A DNA stretch of 44,634 nucleotides from Pseudomonadota bacterium (GTDB taxonomy: Bacteria > Pseudomonadota > Gammaproteobacteria > Steroidobacterales > Steroidobacteraceae): the NCBI GenBank assembly GCA_021792555.1, contig JAJYUL010000015.1, positions 1-44,634 on the forward strand, given 5' to 3'. The notes below the pieces were generated by a model, which worked only from the letters and a program-made list of their open reading frames with translations, did not search any database and was not told where the DNA came from. Positions 1 through 8,226 of the stretch are shown here, one piece after another. Positions within the stretch are counted from its first letter, which is position 1. Each line of letters opens with the position of its first letter. The translations under genes and the position numbers were made by a program.

Positions 1-348
1 CTGCATTACCCCACGGGCCGGGTGGCATTCGGCTGGGCCGCGCTCCTCGGCGTGGCGCTGCTCGCCGCCACAGCCGCGGCGGGCGAGCTCGCGCGGCGCA
101 TCCCCCGGGCCGCGGGCGTCGTGGCCGCGTTCGCGGCCGCATTCGGGGTCTACGAGGGCGTGCTCTGGGCGGTCAGCCGCATGGTGGGCGCCGCGCAGGG
201 CGCATTTACCGCCGGTATCCTGACCGAAGTCTTCGTGCTCAACGCGGTGACTTTCGCCGCCTTACTGCTGGTCGGGGCGCTCACTGCGCGCACCGCCGGG
301 CGCGCAGTGCGCCTCGATGCAGCACATGCGCCGCGCCGAGCGGCCTGA
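1..348 (+). CDS. Partial integral membrane protein, C-terminal part
   Basis: The frame is open from the first base of the window to a TGA at 346-348, so the true start probably lies upstream; a GTG at 22 is the first internal start codon. The visible part is about 115 residues with roughly three hydrophobic stretches (around residues 10-28, 38-58 and 77-94) and a basic, Arg/Ala-rich tail that is probably cytoplasmic. I recognise no family motif or catalytic residue. It converges on tesB, with a strong hairpin at 370-401 between the two genes. Function is unknown. The call rests on open frame, composition and hydrophobicity only. Confidence 0.6.
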   Translation: MHYPTGRVAFGWAALLGVALLAATAAAGELARRIPRAAGVVAAFAAAFGVYEGVLWAVSRMVGAAQGAFTAGILTEVFVLNAVTFAALLLVGALTARTAGRAVRLDAAHAPRRAA

Positions 349-369
349 TCCACATCCCGCCTGCTGAGC

Positions 370-401
370 GCTGCGCCGGCCGTCACAACGGCCGGCGCAG
401 C
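370..401. terminator. Bidirectional stem-loop between convergent genes
   Basis: A perfect 14-bp stem (370-383 pairing with 388-401) closes a CACA loop. It sits in the 59-bp gap between the converging membrane-protein and tesB stop codons. No T-tract follows on either strand, so it is terminator-like by position and strength rather than a textbook intrinsic terminator. Confidence 0.55.
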
Positions 402-407
402 ACCTGA

Positions 408-1277
408 TCACTCTCGCACAGGCTTGCGCACGCGCACGAGCCCTTCCTGCGCGGTGCTGGCGACCAGCCTGCCGTCGCGCGCATACACCCCTGCACGGGC
501 AAAGCCACGTGCGCCCGAGGCGCTCGGGCTCTCCACCGCATAGAGCAGCCAGTCATCCACCCGCAGCGGGCGGTGAAACCACATGGCATGGTCGATGCTC
601 GCCATGACCAGCGCGCCGCTGAAGGAGGTCTTGCCGTGCGGCAGCGTGGCCGTATCGAGCAGGAAGTAGTCCGACAGGTACGCGAGCAGTCGCCGGTGCA
701 GGCCCTCGTCGTCGGGCAGGCGGTCCACCGCCCGGAACCACACCTGGCGCGCCGGAGGGGCGCGGCGCGCCATGAGCAGCTCCATCGGCTGCACGAGGCG
801 GAATTCGAACGGCCGCGGCCGCTCGAGGAACCGCCGCACCGCCTGCGGCAGCCGCTCGAGCAAATCCGGCGGCGGGCGGCTCGCATCCGGCAGCGATTCC
901 GGCGGCGGCACATCCGGCATCTGGATCTGATGCTCGAAGCCCTCTTCGACGATCTGGAACGAGGCGGCCATGTTGAATATGGGCGCGCCGTGCTGGATGG
1001 CCACCACCCGGCGGTTGCAGAAGGAATGACCGTCGAGACTGCGGTCGACCTGGTAGACGATCGGCGCGTTGAAATCCCCGCGGCGCAGGAAATACGCGTG
1101 CAGCGAATGCACGATGCGCCCCTCGACCGTGGCGGCGGCAGCGGTGAGCGCCTGCCCCAGCACCTGCCCGCCGAAGACCTGCGGACTGCCAATGTCACGG
1201 CTCTCGCCGCGGAACAGATCGACCTCGAGCCGCTCCAGGTCGAGCAGTTTGATCAAATCGGCCAGACGGGGATCCAT
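408..1277 (-). CDS. tesB: Acyl-CoA thioesterase II (TesB)
   Basis: 289 residues, the usual TesB length (E. coli 286). TesB hydrolyses acyl-CoA to free fatty acid and CoA with a double hot-dog fold in the cytoplasm. Visible family motifs are FGGQVLGQAL near residue 35, HSLHAYFLRRGD near 58, SIDHAMWFHRP near 225 (carrying the catalytic Asp) and STAQEGLVR near 275 (carrying the catalytic Gln). The ATG at 1277 is chosen because it precedes the conserved N-terminus. The same frame is open much further upstream, but that is antisense-type read-through into the neighbouring reductase gene. It lies 29 bp downstream of the ferredoxin reductase gene on the same strand, so the two probably form an operon. 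Confidence 0.93.
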   Translation of the reverse strand: MDPRLADLIKLLDLERLEVDLFRGESRDIGSPQVFGGQVLGQALTAAAATVEGRIVHSLHAYFLRRGDFNAPIVYQVDRSLDGHSFCNRRVVAIQHGAPIFNMAASFQIVEEGFEHQIQMPDVPPPESLPDASRPPPDLLERLPQAVRRFLERPRPFEFRLVQPMELLMARRAPPARQVWFRAVDRLPDDEGLHRRLLAYLSDYFLLDTATLPHGKTSFSGALVMASIDHAMWFHRPLRVDDWLLYAVESPSASGARGFARAGVYARDGRLVASTAQEGLVRVRKPVRE

Positions 1278-1306
1278 CGGGGCTGCCTCCGCGCGCGGCG
1301 CGACGC

Positions 1307-2365
1307 TCAGTCGGGAACCCCCAGCCGCTGATGCATGATCGGACTGGTGGTGGTGTACTGCAGGAACTGGCGCTTCTCGGGATACAGGTGATGCTGGATG
1401 GCGAAGGCGGCCAGCGCCGCCTCGTGGAAGCCCGAGAGGATGAGCTTCTTCTTGCCCGGGTAGGTGTTGATATCGCCGACGGCGAACACCCCCGGCATGC
1501 TGGTCTGGAATTTCTCGGTATCGACCTTCAGCGCGCGCTTGTCGAGCTCGAGCCCCCAATCGGCGATCGGCCCGAGCTTCGGATGCAGGCCGAAGAACAC
1601 CAGCAGCTGCTCGGCCGGGAGCGGCTCGATGCCGCCGTCGGGCCGCTTCACGCGCACGCCGCTCAGGCGCGCCCCGTCCGTGAGCAGCGAGTGGGGCACG
1701 GCTTCGTAGCAGCGCATGCGTCCGGCGGCGACGAGCTCGCGCATCTTCACCACCGAGGCCGGTGCGGCGCGGAACTCGGCGCGCCGGTGCACCAGAGTGA
1801 GGCTCTTGGCCTTCCTCTCCAGCTCGAGCGTCCAATCGAGCGCCGAATCCCCGCCGCCGAAGATAACGATGTCCTTGCCTGCGAGCGCGGCGGCGTCTTT
1901 GACGCGGTACTGGATGGCGCCGCCCTCGAACGGCTCGGCGCCCTCGATGCCGATGCGGCGCGGTTGGAACGAGCCGACGCCGGCGGCGATCACCACGGCA
2001 CCGGCATTGAAGCGCGTGCCGGTCGCGGTGCGCACGTCGAACCGGCCGTCCTCGCGGCGCGTCAGACCCGTGACCTCCTGCCCCAGGTGGAACTGCGGGT
2101 TGAACGGCTTGATCTGCTCGAGCAGCCGGTCGATCAGTTCCTGGGCGCCACACACCGGCAGGGCCGGAATGTCATAGATGGGCTTTTCCGGGTACAGCTC
2201 CGTGCACTGCCCCCCGGGATGCGCCAGCGAGTCGACGACGTGCGCGCTGATCCCGAGCAGACCGAGCTCAAACACCTGAAAGAGCCCGCAGGGCCCCGCT
2301 CCGATGATCAGCGCGTCGGCATCGATGGGTGCGCCCGGCTGCGGCGCTGGATTTGGCGTGCTCAT
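1307..2365 (-). CDS. Thioredoxin-reductase-like ferredoxin/flavodoxin-NADP+ reductase
   Basis: 352 residues. A FAD/NAD(P)-dependent oxidoreductase of the YumC/TrxR-like FNR group, which passes electrons between NADPH and ferredoxin or flavodoxin. Visible are the FAD-binding GAGPCG near residue 20, the NADPH-binding GGGDSALDW near 170, and the second FAD motif FAVGDINTYPGKKK near 295 followed by the LSGFHEAALAAF helix. The CxxC redox pair of true thioredoxin reductases is absent, which favours the FNR assignment; GGQC near residue 50 is family-typical. ATG at 2365 is chosen; a GTG at 2374 would add three residues. It probably heads an operon with tesB. The electron-transfer partner is not in the window. 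Confidence 0.88.
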   Translation of the reverse strand: MSTPNPAPQPGAPIDADALIIGAGPCGLFQVFELGLLGISAHVVDSLAHPGGQCTELYPEKPIYDIPALPVCGAQELIDRLLEQIKPFNPQFHLGQEVTGLTRREDGRFDVRTATGTRFNAGAVVIAAGVGSFQPRRIGIEGAEPFEGGAIQYRVKDAAALAGKDIVIFGGGDSALDWTLELERKAKSLTLVHRRAEFRAAPASVVKMRELVAAGRMRCYEAVPHSLLTDGARLSGVRVKRPDGGIEPLPAEQLLVFFGLHPKLGPIADWGLELDKRALKVDTEKFQTSMPGVFAVGDINTYPGKKKLILSGFHEAALAAFAIQHHLYPEKRQFLQYTTTSPIMHQRLGVPD

Positions 2366-2432
2366 CTGGCTCACTTCGCCCCCATGGGGTGCAAAGTCGC
2401 CATTTTACCGAGCTTCAGCCCGCGGTGCGCCG

Positions 2433-2732
2433 CTACGCGCGGCCCGCGTTCGAGTCCGTCGGCGTATGGAAATATTCGCTCTCGGCGGCCAGCTGCTCGA
2501 TCAGGCGCTTCAGCTCCGCCATGCGCCCTTCGGCCGTGCTGATCGGCATGCAGTCCTGGCAGCGCGGATCGCCGCAGGGCTGGCGTGAATAGAGCCAATA
2601 CTGCAGAGCGCCGGCGAGCAGTCCGTCGGCGATGTCCCACAGATCGGCGTCCCGGTCCTTGTCCGCGATCTTGTTGCCCAGATCAACGGCCTTGGTGAAT
2701 GCAGAATCGAACGTATCAGCGATTTCGGTCAT
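2433..2732 (-). CDS. Small cysteine-cluster protein of unknown function
   Basis: 99 residues from an ATG at 2732 with a GAGG ribosome-binding site just upstream. The N-terminal half is acidic and helical. A tight cysteine cluster, CGDPRCQDC, lies near residue 53-61 (spacing C-x4-C-x2-C), suggesting metal binding or a structural disulfide, and the rest is a helical tail. There is no signal peptide or membrane segment, so it is probably cytoplasmic. I do not recognise a named family. It lies between glpQ and the ferredoxin reductase on the same strand, with 67 bp to the latter; a TATACT -10-like element at 2758-2763 suggests its own promoter. Reality as a gene is supported by the RBS and non-repetitive composition. 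Confidence 0.7.
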   Translation of the reverse strand: MTEIADTFDSAFTKAVDLGNKIADKDRDADLWDIADGLLAGALQYWLYSRQPCGDPRCQDCMPISTAEGRMAELKRLIEQLAAESEYFHTPTDSNAGRA

Positions 2733-2757
2733 GGGCCTCGTTCCCCCACAGGCCGCT

Positions 2758-2763
2758 AGTATA
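2758..2763 (-). promoter_or_regulatory. Candidate -10 element (TATACT) for the small cysteine protein
   Basis: TATACT matches the sigma70 -10 consensus at five of six positions and would place transcription start near 2751, about 18 nt before the ATG at 2732. No convincing -35 is present. Weak evidence. Confidence 0.3.
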
Positions 2764-2820
2764 CGGCAATAGGCCGCGCCACATGGGGGCTGCGGCCCGG
2801 CCGCGGCGGCGCGCTTCAGG

Positions 2821-3897
2821 TCAAGCCCGAGCGCCCCCCGACGGCGATCCTGCGGCCGCGGCACGCACGAACGCATCGCGGGCGCGCACGCCGATGTCGG
2901 GTTGGTCGGTGAAGAACCCGTCGATGCCGGCGGCGAGAAAGCGGCCGATTTCCTGCTCGAGGTCGCCCTGCTCGCGCTGCGCTCCCGCGCTGCGCGCCTC
3001 GACCGGCAGGAACGCGTTCTCCGCGCGAAACGTCCAGGGAATCACTCTCAGGCCCTGCGCATGGCTGTCCGCGACGAGGCGTGTCGGTCGGGCGAGCCGC
3101 CCGGCCGCATCGCGCGGGATCACGAGCGATTTCTCCGGACCGATCGCGGCGGCGTAGGCGGCCACCTCGGCCAGCCCCGAGGGCGTCGTGAGATCGGCAA
3201 AGGTGAGCGGGCGGCCGGCCGCGCGCGCGTCAAACGGCGCGCCCTCGGACTCGATCAGCTGCACCAGGGGCGCGCGGGTCAGCCCGCTCAGCGTGCGCAG
3301 GATGCCGGGCTCGAACGACTCGATGAACACTCCCGCCTCGGGCGCGGCGCACCCGTGCGCCTCGAGCACGCCGAGCAGCGCTTCGGCCATGGGCAGGCCG
3401 CACAGGGCAAAGTGCGTCGCGTGCTTCACCTCCGCATACAGACCGACCGGCGGGGCAGGCGGCAGGCCGAGCGCCGCGGCGCGCGCGCGCCGCTCGCGGT
3501 CGGCCGCGGCGCGCAGCAGCAGAATCTCCTCGAGCGTGGCGATCTCGAACTGTCCGTCGAAGCGCGTGTTGTGCGGGCGCAGCGCGGGGATGCGCTCGCA
3601 GGCGCGCAGGCTCTTCAGCTCCTCGAGCGTGAAGTCCTCGCTGAACCAGCCGGTCACCGGCTCCCCGTCGATGCGCTTGGTCACCCGCCGGGATGCGAAG
3701 CGCGGCCGGCGCGCGACATCGGTCGTGCCGCCGAGCTCGTTCTCGTGGCGCGCCACGAGAACCCCGTCCCGGGTCATGACCAGGTCCGGCTCGAGCGCGT
3801 CCGCCCCCTGCTGCAGCGCGAGGTAGTAGGCCGCCAGTGTGTGCTCGGGCAGATAGCCGCTCGCGCCGCGGTGGCCGATCACGACGGGCATTGGCAT
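2821..3897 (-). CDS. glpQ: Glycerophosphodiester phosphodiesterase (GlpQ-like)
   Basis: 358 residues. A GDPD-family TIM barrel that hydrolyses glycerophosphodiesters to sn-glycerol 3-phosphate and an alcohol. The N-terminus carries the diagnostic HRGASGYLPEHT, then EPDLVMTRDG and ARHE, which supply the catalytic His and metal-binding Glu/Asp of the family. Near the C-terminus FFTDQPD is the usual final strand. Length matches E. coli GlpQ, but there is no signal peptide: the catalytic HRG starts at residue 9, so a cytoplasmic location is likely. Two in-frame ATGs (3897 and 3891) are possible. It diverges from glgB with only 23 bp between start codons. Confidence 0.9.
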   Translation of the reverse strand: MPMPVVIGHRGASGYLPEHTLAAYYLALQQGADALEPDLVMTRDGVLVARHENELGGTTDVARRPRFASRRVTKRIDGEPVTGWFSEDFTLEELKSLRACERIPALRPHNTRFDGQFEIATLEEILLLRAAADRERRARAAALGLPPAPPVGLYAEVKHATHFALCGLPMAEALLGVLEAHGCAAPEAGVFIESFEPGILRTLSGLTRAPLVQLIESEGAPFDARAAGRPLTFADLTTPSGLAEVAAYAAAIGPEKSLVIPRDAAGRLARPTRLVADSHAQGLRVIPWTFRAENAFLPVEARSAGAQREQGDLEQEIGRFLAAGIDGFFTDQPDIGVRARDAFVRAAAAGSPSGGARA

Positions 3898-3920
3898 GAC
3901 GTGCTTGCTACACTCCGGGT

Positions 3921-5816
3921 GTGCTGCTCACCGAACATGACATTTACCTGTTTCGCGAAGGCACCCATGGCCGGGCCTACGAGAAACTCGGTGCGCATCT
4001 GCAGCCGGCGCTCGAGGGTCAGCCGGCGGGCACGCATTTCGCGGTGTGGGCGCCGAATGCCGCCTCGGTCTCGGTCGTCGGCGATTTCAACGGCTGGAAT
4101 AACCTCGCCCATCCGCTCACCCCGCGCGCGGACTCCTCTGGCATCTGGGAGGCGTTCGTGCCCGGCATCGGCCCCGGCACGCTGTACAAGTATCACATAA
4201 TCTCGCACCAGCAGGGCTACACGGTCGACAAGAGCGATCCGTTCGCCTTTCACTGCGAGACCCCGCCGCGCACCGCCTCGGTGGTCTGGGACCTCGGCTA
4301 CGCCTGGGACGATGCCGACTGGCGCGCGCGCCGCGCCGAGCGCAACGCGTTGAGCGCCCCCTGGTCGATCTACGAGCTGCACCTCGGCTCGTTCCGCCGC
4401 GTGCCCACAGAGGGCAACCGGCCGCTCAACTACCGGGAGCTCGCCGAGGCGGTCGCCGCGTACGTCACCGACATGGGCTTCACCCACGTCGAGCTGCTGC
4501 CGGTGATGGAGCATCCCTTCTACGGCTCGTGGGGCTACCAGGTGACGGGGTACTTCGCCCCGACCTCGCGCTACGGCACGCCGCAGGACTTCATGTACTT
4601 CGTCGATCACCTGCATCAGCGCGGCATCGGGGTCATCCTCGACTGGGTGCCCTCGCACTTCCCGGCCGACCAGCACGGGCTCGCCTTCTTCGACGGCACC
4701 CACCTGTACGAGCACGCCGATCCGCGCCAGGGGCATCATCCGGACTGGAAAAGCTCGATATTCAACTACGGCCGCGCCGAGGTGCGCAACTTCCTCCTGA
4801 GCAGCGCGCTGTTCTGGCTCGAGACCTATCACATCGATGCGCTGCGCGTCGATGCGGTCGCCTCCATGCTGTACCTCGATTACGCGCGCCGCCCGGGCGA
4901 GTGGATTCCCAACCGCTACGGCGGGAACGAGAATCTCGAAGCGGTGGAGTTCCTCAAGCAGATGAACCTCGCGGTGTACCGCGATCATCCCGACACCCAC
5001 ACCATCGCCGAGGAATCGACCGCCTGGCCCATGGTCTCCCGCCCGACCCATCTCGGCGGGCTCGGCTTCGGCATGAAGTGGAACATGGGCTGGATGCACG
5101 ACACGCTCAAGTACTTCGCCGCCGATTCGGTGTACCGCAAGTACCAGCACAACAAGATCACCTTCAGCCTCTGGTACGCCTTCAGCGAGAATTTCGTGCT
5201 GCCGCTCTCGCACGATGAGGTCGTGCACGGCAAGGGCTCGCTGATCGGCAAGATGGCCGGCGATGACTGGCAGCGCTTCGCGAACCTGCGTCTGCTCTAC
5301 GGCTACCTCTGGACCCACCCGGGCAAGAAGCTGCTGTTCATGGGCGGGGAGTTCGCGCAGCGAAGCGAATGGCAGCACGAGGGCAGCCTCGAGTGGCACC
5401 TGCTCGAGTTCGCGCCGCACCAGGGCGTGCAGCGCTGGGTGCGGGACCTGAACCGCCTGTACCGCTCGACCCCGGCGCTGCACCAGCGCGACTTCAGCGC
5501 CGAGGGGTTCGAGTGGATCGATTGCGACAACGCCGACGACAGCGTGATCGTCTACCTGCGCCGCGGCCAGAGAGCGCGCGATGTCGTGCTGGTCGCATGC
5601 AACTTCACACCCGTGCCGCGCGAGCACTACCGGGTCGGCGTGCCGCTCGCCGGCAAGTGGCTCGAGCGGCTGAACAGCGATGCGCCCGAGTACGGCGGCA
5701 GCGGCATCGGCAACCTGGGCATGACCGAAGCGCACGAGCACGCCTCGCACGGCCGGCCGTATTCACTCACGCTGCGCCTGCCGCCGCTCGCGGTGGTGGT
5801 ATTGACGCCCGAGTGA
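3921..5816 (+). CDS. glgB: 1,4-alpha-glucan branching enzyme (GlgB, short form)
   Basis: 631 residues, GH13. It forms alpha-1,6 branches in glycogen by cleaving and transferring 1,4-glucan segments. The protein starts directly in the CBM48 module ([17 protein letters not shown] near 43-59), so it lacks the extra N1 domain of about 100 residues found in E. coli GlgB. Catalytic motifs are intact: region I DWVPSHF (241-247), region II ALRVDAV with nucleophile Asp311, region III IAEEST with acid/base Glu364, and region [13 protein letters not shown] with Asp432. The start is a GTG at 3921 with no Shine-Dalgarno sequence; conserved sequence begins immediately after it. No glgA, glgC or glgP is nearby. 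Confidence 0.95.
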   Translation: MLLTEHDIYLFREGTHGRAYEKLGAHLQPALEGQPAGTHFAVWAPNAASVSVVGDFNGWNNLAHPLTPRADSSGIWEAFVPGIGPGTLYKYHIISHQQGYTVDKSDPFAFHCETPPRTASVVWDLGYAWDDADWRARRAERNALSAPWSIYELHLGSFRRVPTEGNRPLNYRELAEAVAAYVTDMGFTHVELLPVMEHPFYGSWGYQVTGYFAPTSRYGTPQDFMYFVDHLHQRGIGVILDWVPSHFPADQHGLAFFDGTHLYEHADPRQGHHPDWKSSIFNYGRAEVRNFLLSSALFWLETYHIDALRVDAVASMLYLDYARRPGEWIPNRYGGNENLEAVEFLKQMNLAVYRDHPDTHTIAEESTAWPMVSRPTHLGGLGFGMKWNMGWMHDTLKYFAADSVYRKYQHNKITFSLWYAFSENFVLPLSHDEVVHGKGSLIGKMAGDDWQRFANLRLLYGYLWTHPGKKLLFMGGEFAQRSEWQHEGSLEWHLLEFAPHQGVQRWVRDLNRLYRSTPALHQRDFSAEGFEWIDCDNADDSVIVYLRRGQRARDVVLVACNFTPVPREHYRVGVPLAGKWLERLNSDAPEYGGSGIGNLGMTEAHEHASHGRPYSLTLRLPPLAVVVLTPE

Positions 5817-5896
5817 GACCTGAGCGCCGCGGTCAACCGGCAGACACCCGATGCGTTAGGCTCATCGGCAGGGGCGAATCGGAAGGAGCGTGGCCC

Positions 5897-6340
5897 ATGC
5901 GACACTCGATCAGACGACTGCTCACCGCGGCGCTGCCCGCCGCTGCGCTCGTGCTCGCGTCCTGCTCAGGCCTGCCGCTCGCCGAGCGTCAGGCTGCCCG
6001 GCTGCAGCGCTACGAAGCCTATGCCGGCAAGCCGGTCCGCGAGCTGCGGTGGTACACCGGCTACAAGCGCTGGTCGCCGCTCTCCGCGGACAAGCTGCTG
6101 GTGTGGACCAACCTCAATACCCCCTACCTGGTGACCGTCTATCACCCCTGCACCAATCTGCTGTTCGCCCACGGCATCGGCATCACCTCGACGGTCGATA
6201 TCGTGCAGGCGCGGTTCGATTTCGTCACCGCGGACGGCTGGCGGTGCATGATCTCGACCATTCAGCCCATCGATTACCAGCGCATGCAGCAGGACGAGCG
6301 CAAGGCGCACGCGGCCCGAGCGCACAGCGCTCAGCGGTAG
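5897..6340 (+). CDS. Small lipoprotein, DUF6491-like
   Basis: 147 residues with a strong GGAAGGAG ribosome-binding site at 5881-5888 and ATG at 5897. The N-terminus is a lipoprotein signal: basic MRHSIRR, a hydrophobic run, then the lipobox LASC near residue 22-25, so the mature protein is probably anchored in an envelope membrane. The mature part contains WYTGYKRWSP and LLVWTN motifs and two cysteines (YHPC and WRCM) that could form a disulfide. Short lipoproteins of this look are annotated DUF6491 in xanthomonads and relatives; that match is from memory and tentative. Its last 10 bp overlap the convergent ABC exporter gene. Confidence 0.8.
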   Translation: MRHSIRRLLTAALPAAALVLASCSGLPLAERQAARLQRYEAYAGKPVRELRWYTGYKRWSPLSADKLLVWTNLNTPYLVTVYHPCTNLLFAHGIGITSTVDIVQARFDFVTADGWRCMISTIQPIDYQRMQQDERKAHAARAHSAQR

Positions 6341-8181
6341 CCGCGGGCCTGCAGATCGAACAGCCGCGCATACAGGCCGTCCGCGCGCAGCAGCTCCTCG
6401 TGACTGCCCTGCTCGAGAATGCGGCCGCGCTCGAGCACCACGATCCGCTCGGCCGTGCGCACCGTCGAGAAGCGGTGTGAGATCAGAATGATCATGCGCT
6501 CGCGGCCGAGTTGACGGACGTGCTCGAACACCTCCGCCTCCGCCTGCGCGTCCATCGCCGCGGTCGGCTCATCGAGCACCAGCACGTCCGCGCTGGTGCG
6601 CATCAGCGCGCGCGACAGCGCCACCTTCTGCCACTGGCCGCCGGAGAGCTCCCGTCCGTCCTGAAACCACTTGCCGAGCTGGGTGTGATAGCCGGCGGGC
6701 AGCGTCTCGATGAACTCGCTCGCGCGAGCCTTGACGGCCGCCTCGCGCCAGCGCGCCTCCTCGTCGAAGGCTCGCTCGTCGCCCGCGCCGATGTTGTGGC
6801 CGACGGGCATCTGATAACGGGCGAAGTCCTGGAAGATGACCCCGATGCGCTCGCGCAGCCGCTGCTCGTCCCAGTCGGCCAGATCCGCCCCGTCGAGCAG
6901 GATGCGACCGGAGCTCGGGGCGTACAGGCGCGTCAGGAGTTTGATCAGGGTCGTCTTGCCCGAGCCGTTCTCCCCGACCAGAGCAAGCGTGCTGCCCGGG
7001 CGCAGGTGCAGCGTGATGTGCTCGAGCGCCGGGGTGTCCGTGCCCGGATAGACGAAGCTCACGTCCTCGAAGCGGATGCCGTCGTTCGGCTGCGGGCCGG
7101 CGCGCACCGTGCCGGGCGGCGGCGGCACGTAGGTATCCAGATACTCATAGAGCGTCGAGAGGTAGAGATTGTCCTCGTACATCCCGCCGACCGCCGAGAG
7201 CATCGCCGAGACGTCCGTCTGCCCCTGCCGGAACGCCGAGACGTACATGGTCATGTGCCCGAGCGTGATGACCCGCCGCACCGCGCTCAACGCGATCCAC
7301 GCATAGGCGGCGTACAGCGTGACGGTCGCCACCAGTCCGAGCAGGAAGCCCCATACGCCGCGCCGCAGCGTGAGCGCGCGGTCGGCCCGGTAGAGCCGGC
7401 GATAGATGTCGCGGTAGCGCTCGAGCAGACGGGGTCCGAGGCCGTAGAGCTTGACCTCCTTGGCATAATCCTCGCGCGCCAGCACGGTCTCGAGGTAGGT
7501 CTGCATGCGCGTCTCGGGCGAGCGCCAGCGGAACAGCCGGAACGCGTCCCCGGAAAACTTCGCCTCGGCGATGAACGCCGGCAGACCGGCCAGCAGCAAT
7601 GCGAGCACCGCCCAGGGGGAGAACGCGGCCAGCATGACGGCGAAGCTGATGAGGGAGATGCCGTTCTGCGCCAGGCCGAAGGTGCGCGTGACCAGGCTGA
7701 CGGGCCGGGTCGAGGCCTCGCGGCGCGCCCGCGTGAGCTTGTCGTAGAACTCGGAGTCCTCGAAGTGACGCAGCTCCAGCGTCACGGCTTTGCGCAGAAT
7801 CATCTCGTTGACGCGCTGTCCCAGCTGCACGCGCAGCAGCGAGCGCGCGAGCGCAAGGCCCCGCTGGGTGGCCGCCAGCGCCGCGACCAGCACGCCCTCG
7901 AGGATCACCCACTCGAGCACCGCGTGCACCCCTGACCCGCGGGCGCGGATCGCCGCCACGACCGCATCGACGACCCGCCCGGCGGCGTAGGTCACCGAGA
8001 CCGGCAATACCCCGGCAAGCAGCGTCAGGGCGGCGAACGCGCTGGTGAGCTTCCAGTTGGTCGACCAGACCAGCTCGACCGCGTGGCGGCTGTAGCGGAA
8101 CACGCCAAGAAAGGCGCGCAGCGTGAGCCCCTCGGGCGGCGGCGGAGCGGAGGGACGGCGGGCGCTGGCGGCGATGGGCAT
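6331..8181 (-). CDS. ABC exporter: fused permease and ATPase half-transporter
   Basis: 616 residues. An N-terminal six-helix ABC membrane domain (about 40-330) is followed by a nucleotide-binding domain. Visible motifs in order are Walker A GENGSGKTT, Q-loop VIFQDFARYQ, signature LSGGQWQKVALSRAL, Walker B VLVLDEPTAAMD, and the H-loop ISHRFSTVRTA. This is a type IV exporter half that would homodimerise in the inner membrane. The substrate cannot be told from sequence. It lies 45 bp downstream of the PYROXD2-like gene on the same strand, so the two may be co-transcribed. The stop codon overlaps the convergent lipoprotein gene by 10 bp. Confidence 0.9.
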   Translation of the reverse strand: MPIAASARRPSAPPPPEGLTLRAFLGVFRYSRHAVELVWSTNWKLTSAFAALTLLAGVLPVSVTYAAGRVVDAVVAAIRARGSGVHAVLEWVILEGVLVAALAATQRGLALARSLLRVQLGQRVNEMILRKAVTLELRHFEDSEFYDKLTRARREASTRPVSLVTRTFGLAQNGISLISFAVMLAAFSPWAVLALLLAGLPAFIAEAKFSGDAFRLFRWRSPETRMQTYLETVLAREDYAKEVKLYGLGPRLLERYRDIYRRLYRADRALTLRRGVWGFLLGLVATVTLYAAYAWIALSAVRRVITLGHMTMYVSAFRQGQTDVSAMLSAVGGMYEDNLYLSTLYEYLDTYVPPPPGTVRAGPQPNDGIRFEDVSFVYPGTDTPALEHITLHLRPGSTLALVGENGSGKTTLIKLLTRLYAPSSGRILLDGADLADWDEQRLRERIGVIFQDFARYQMPVGHNIGAGDERAFDEEARWREAAVKARASEFIETLPAGYHTQLGKWFQDGRELSGGQWQKVALSRALMRTSADVLVLDEPTAAMDAQAEAEVFEHVRQLGRERMIILISHRFSTVRTAERIVVLERGRILEQGSHEELLRADGLYARLFDLQARGYR

Positions 8182-8226
8182 CGTCTGTCGGACTTGGAGG
8201 CGCGCCCGGCCGATTGCAAGCTCGGC

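Noticed and set aside
408-2153. 581-codon frame joining tesB to part of the reductase gene (possible fusion)
   Set aside because: Only the tesB part has conserved sequence; the reductase is intact in another frame with its own stop at 1307.
3879-5750. 623-codon open frame antisense to glgB
   Set aside because: Shadow of glgB, whose catalytic motifs are all intact in the sense frame; composition is the typical Arg/Glu/Val-rich antisense pattern.
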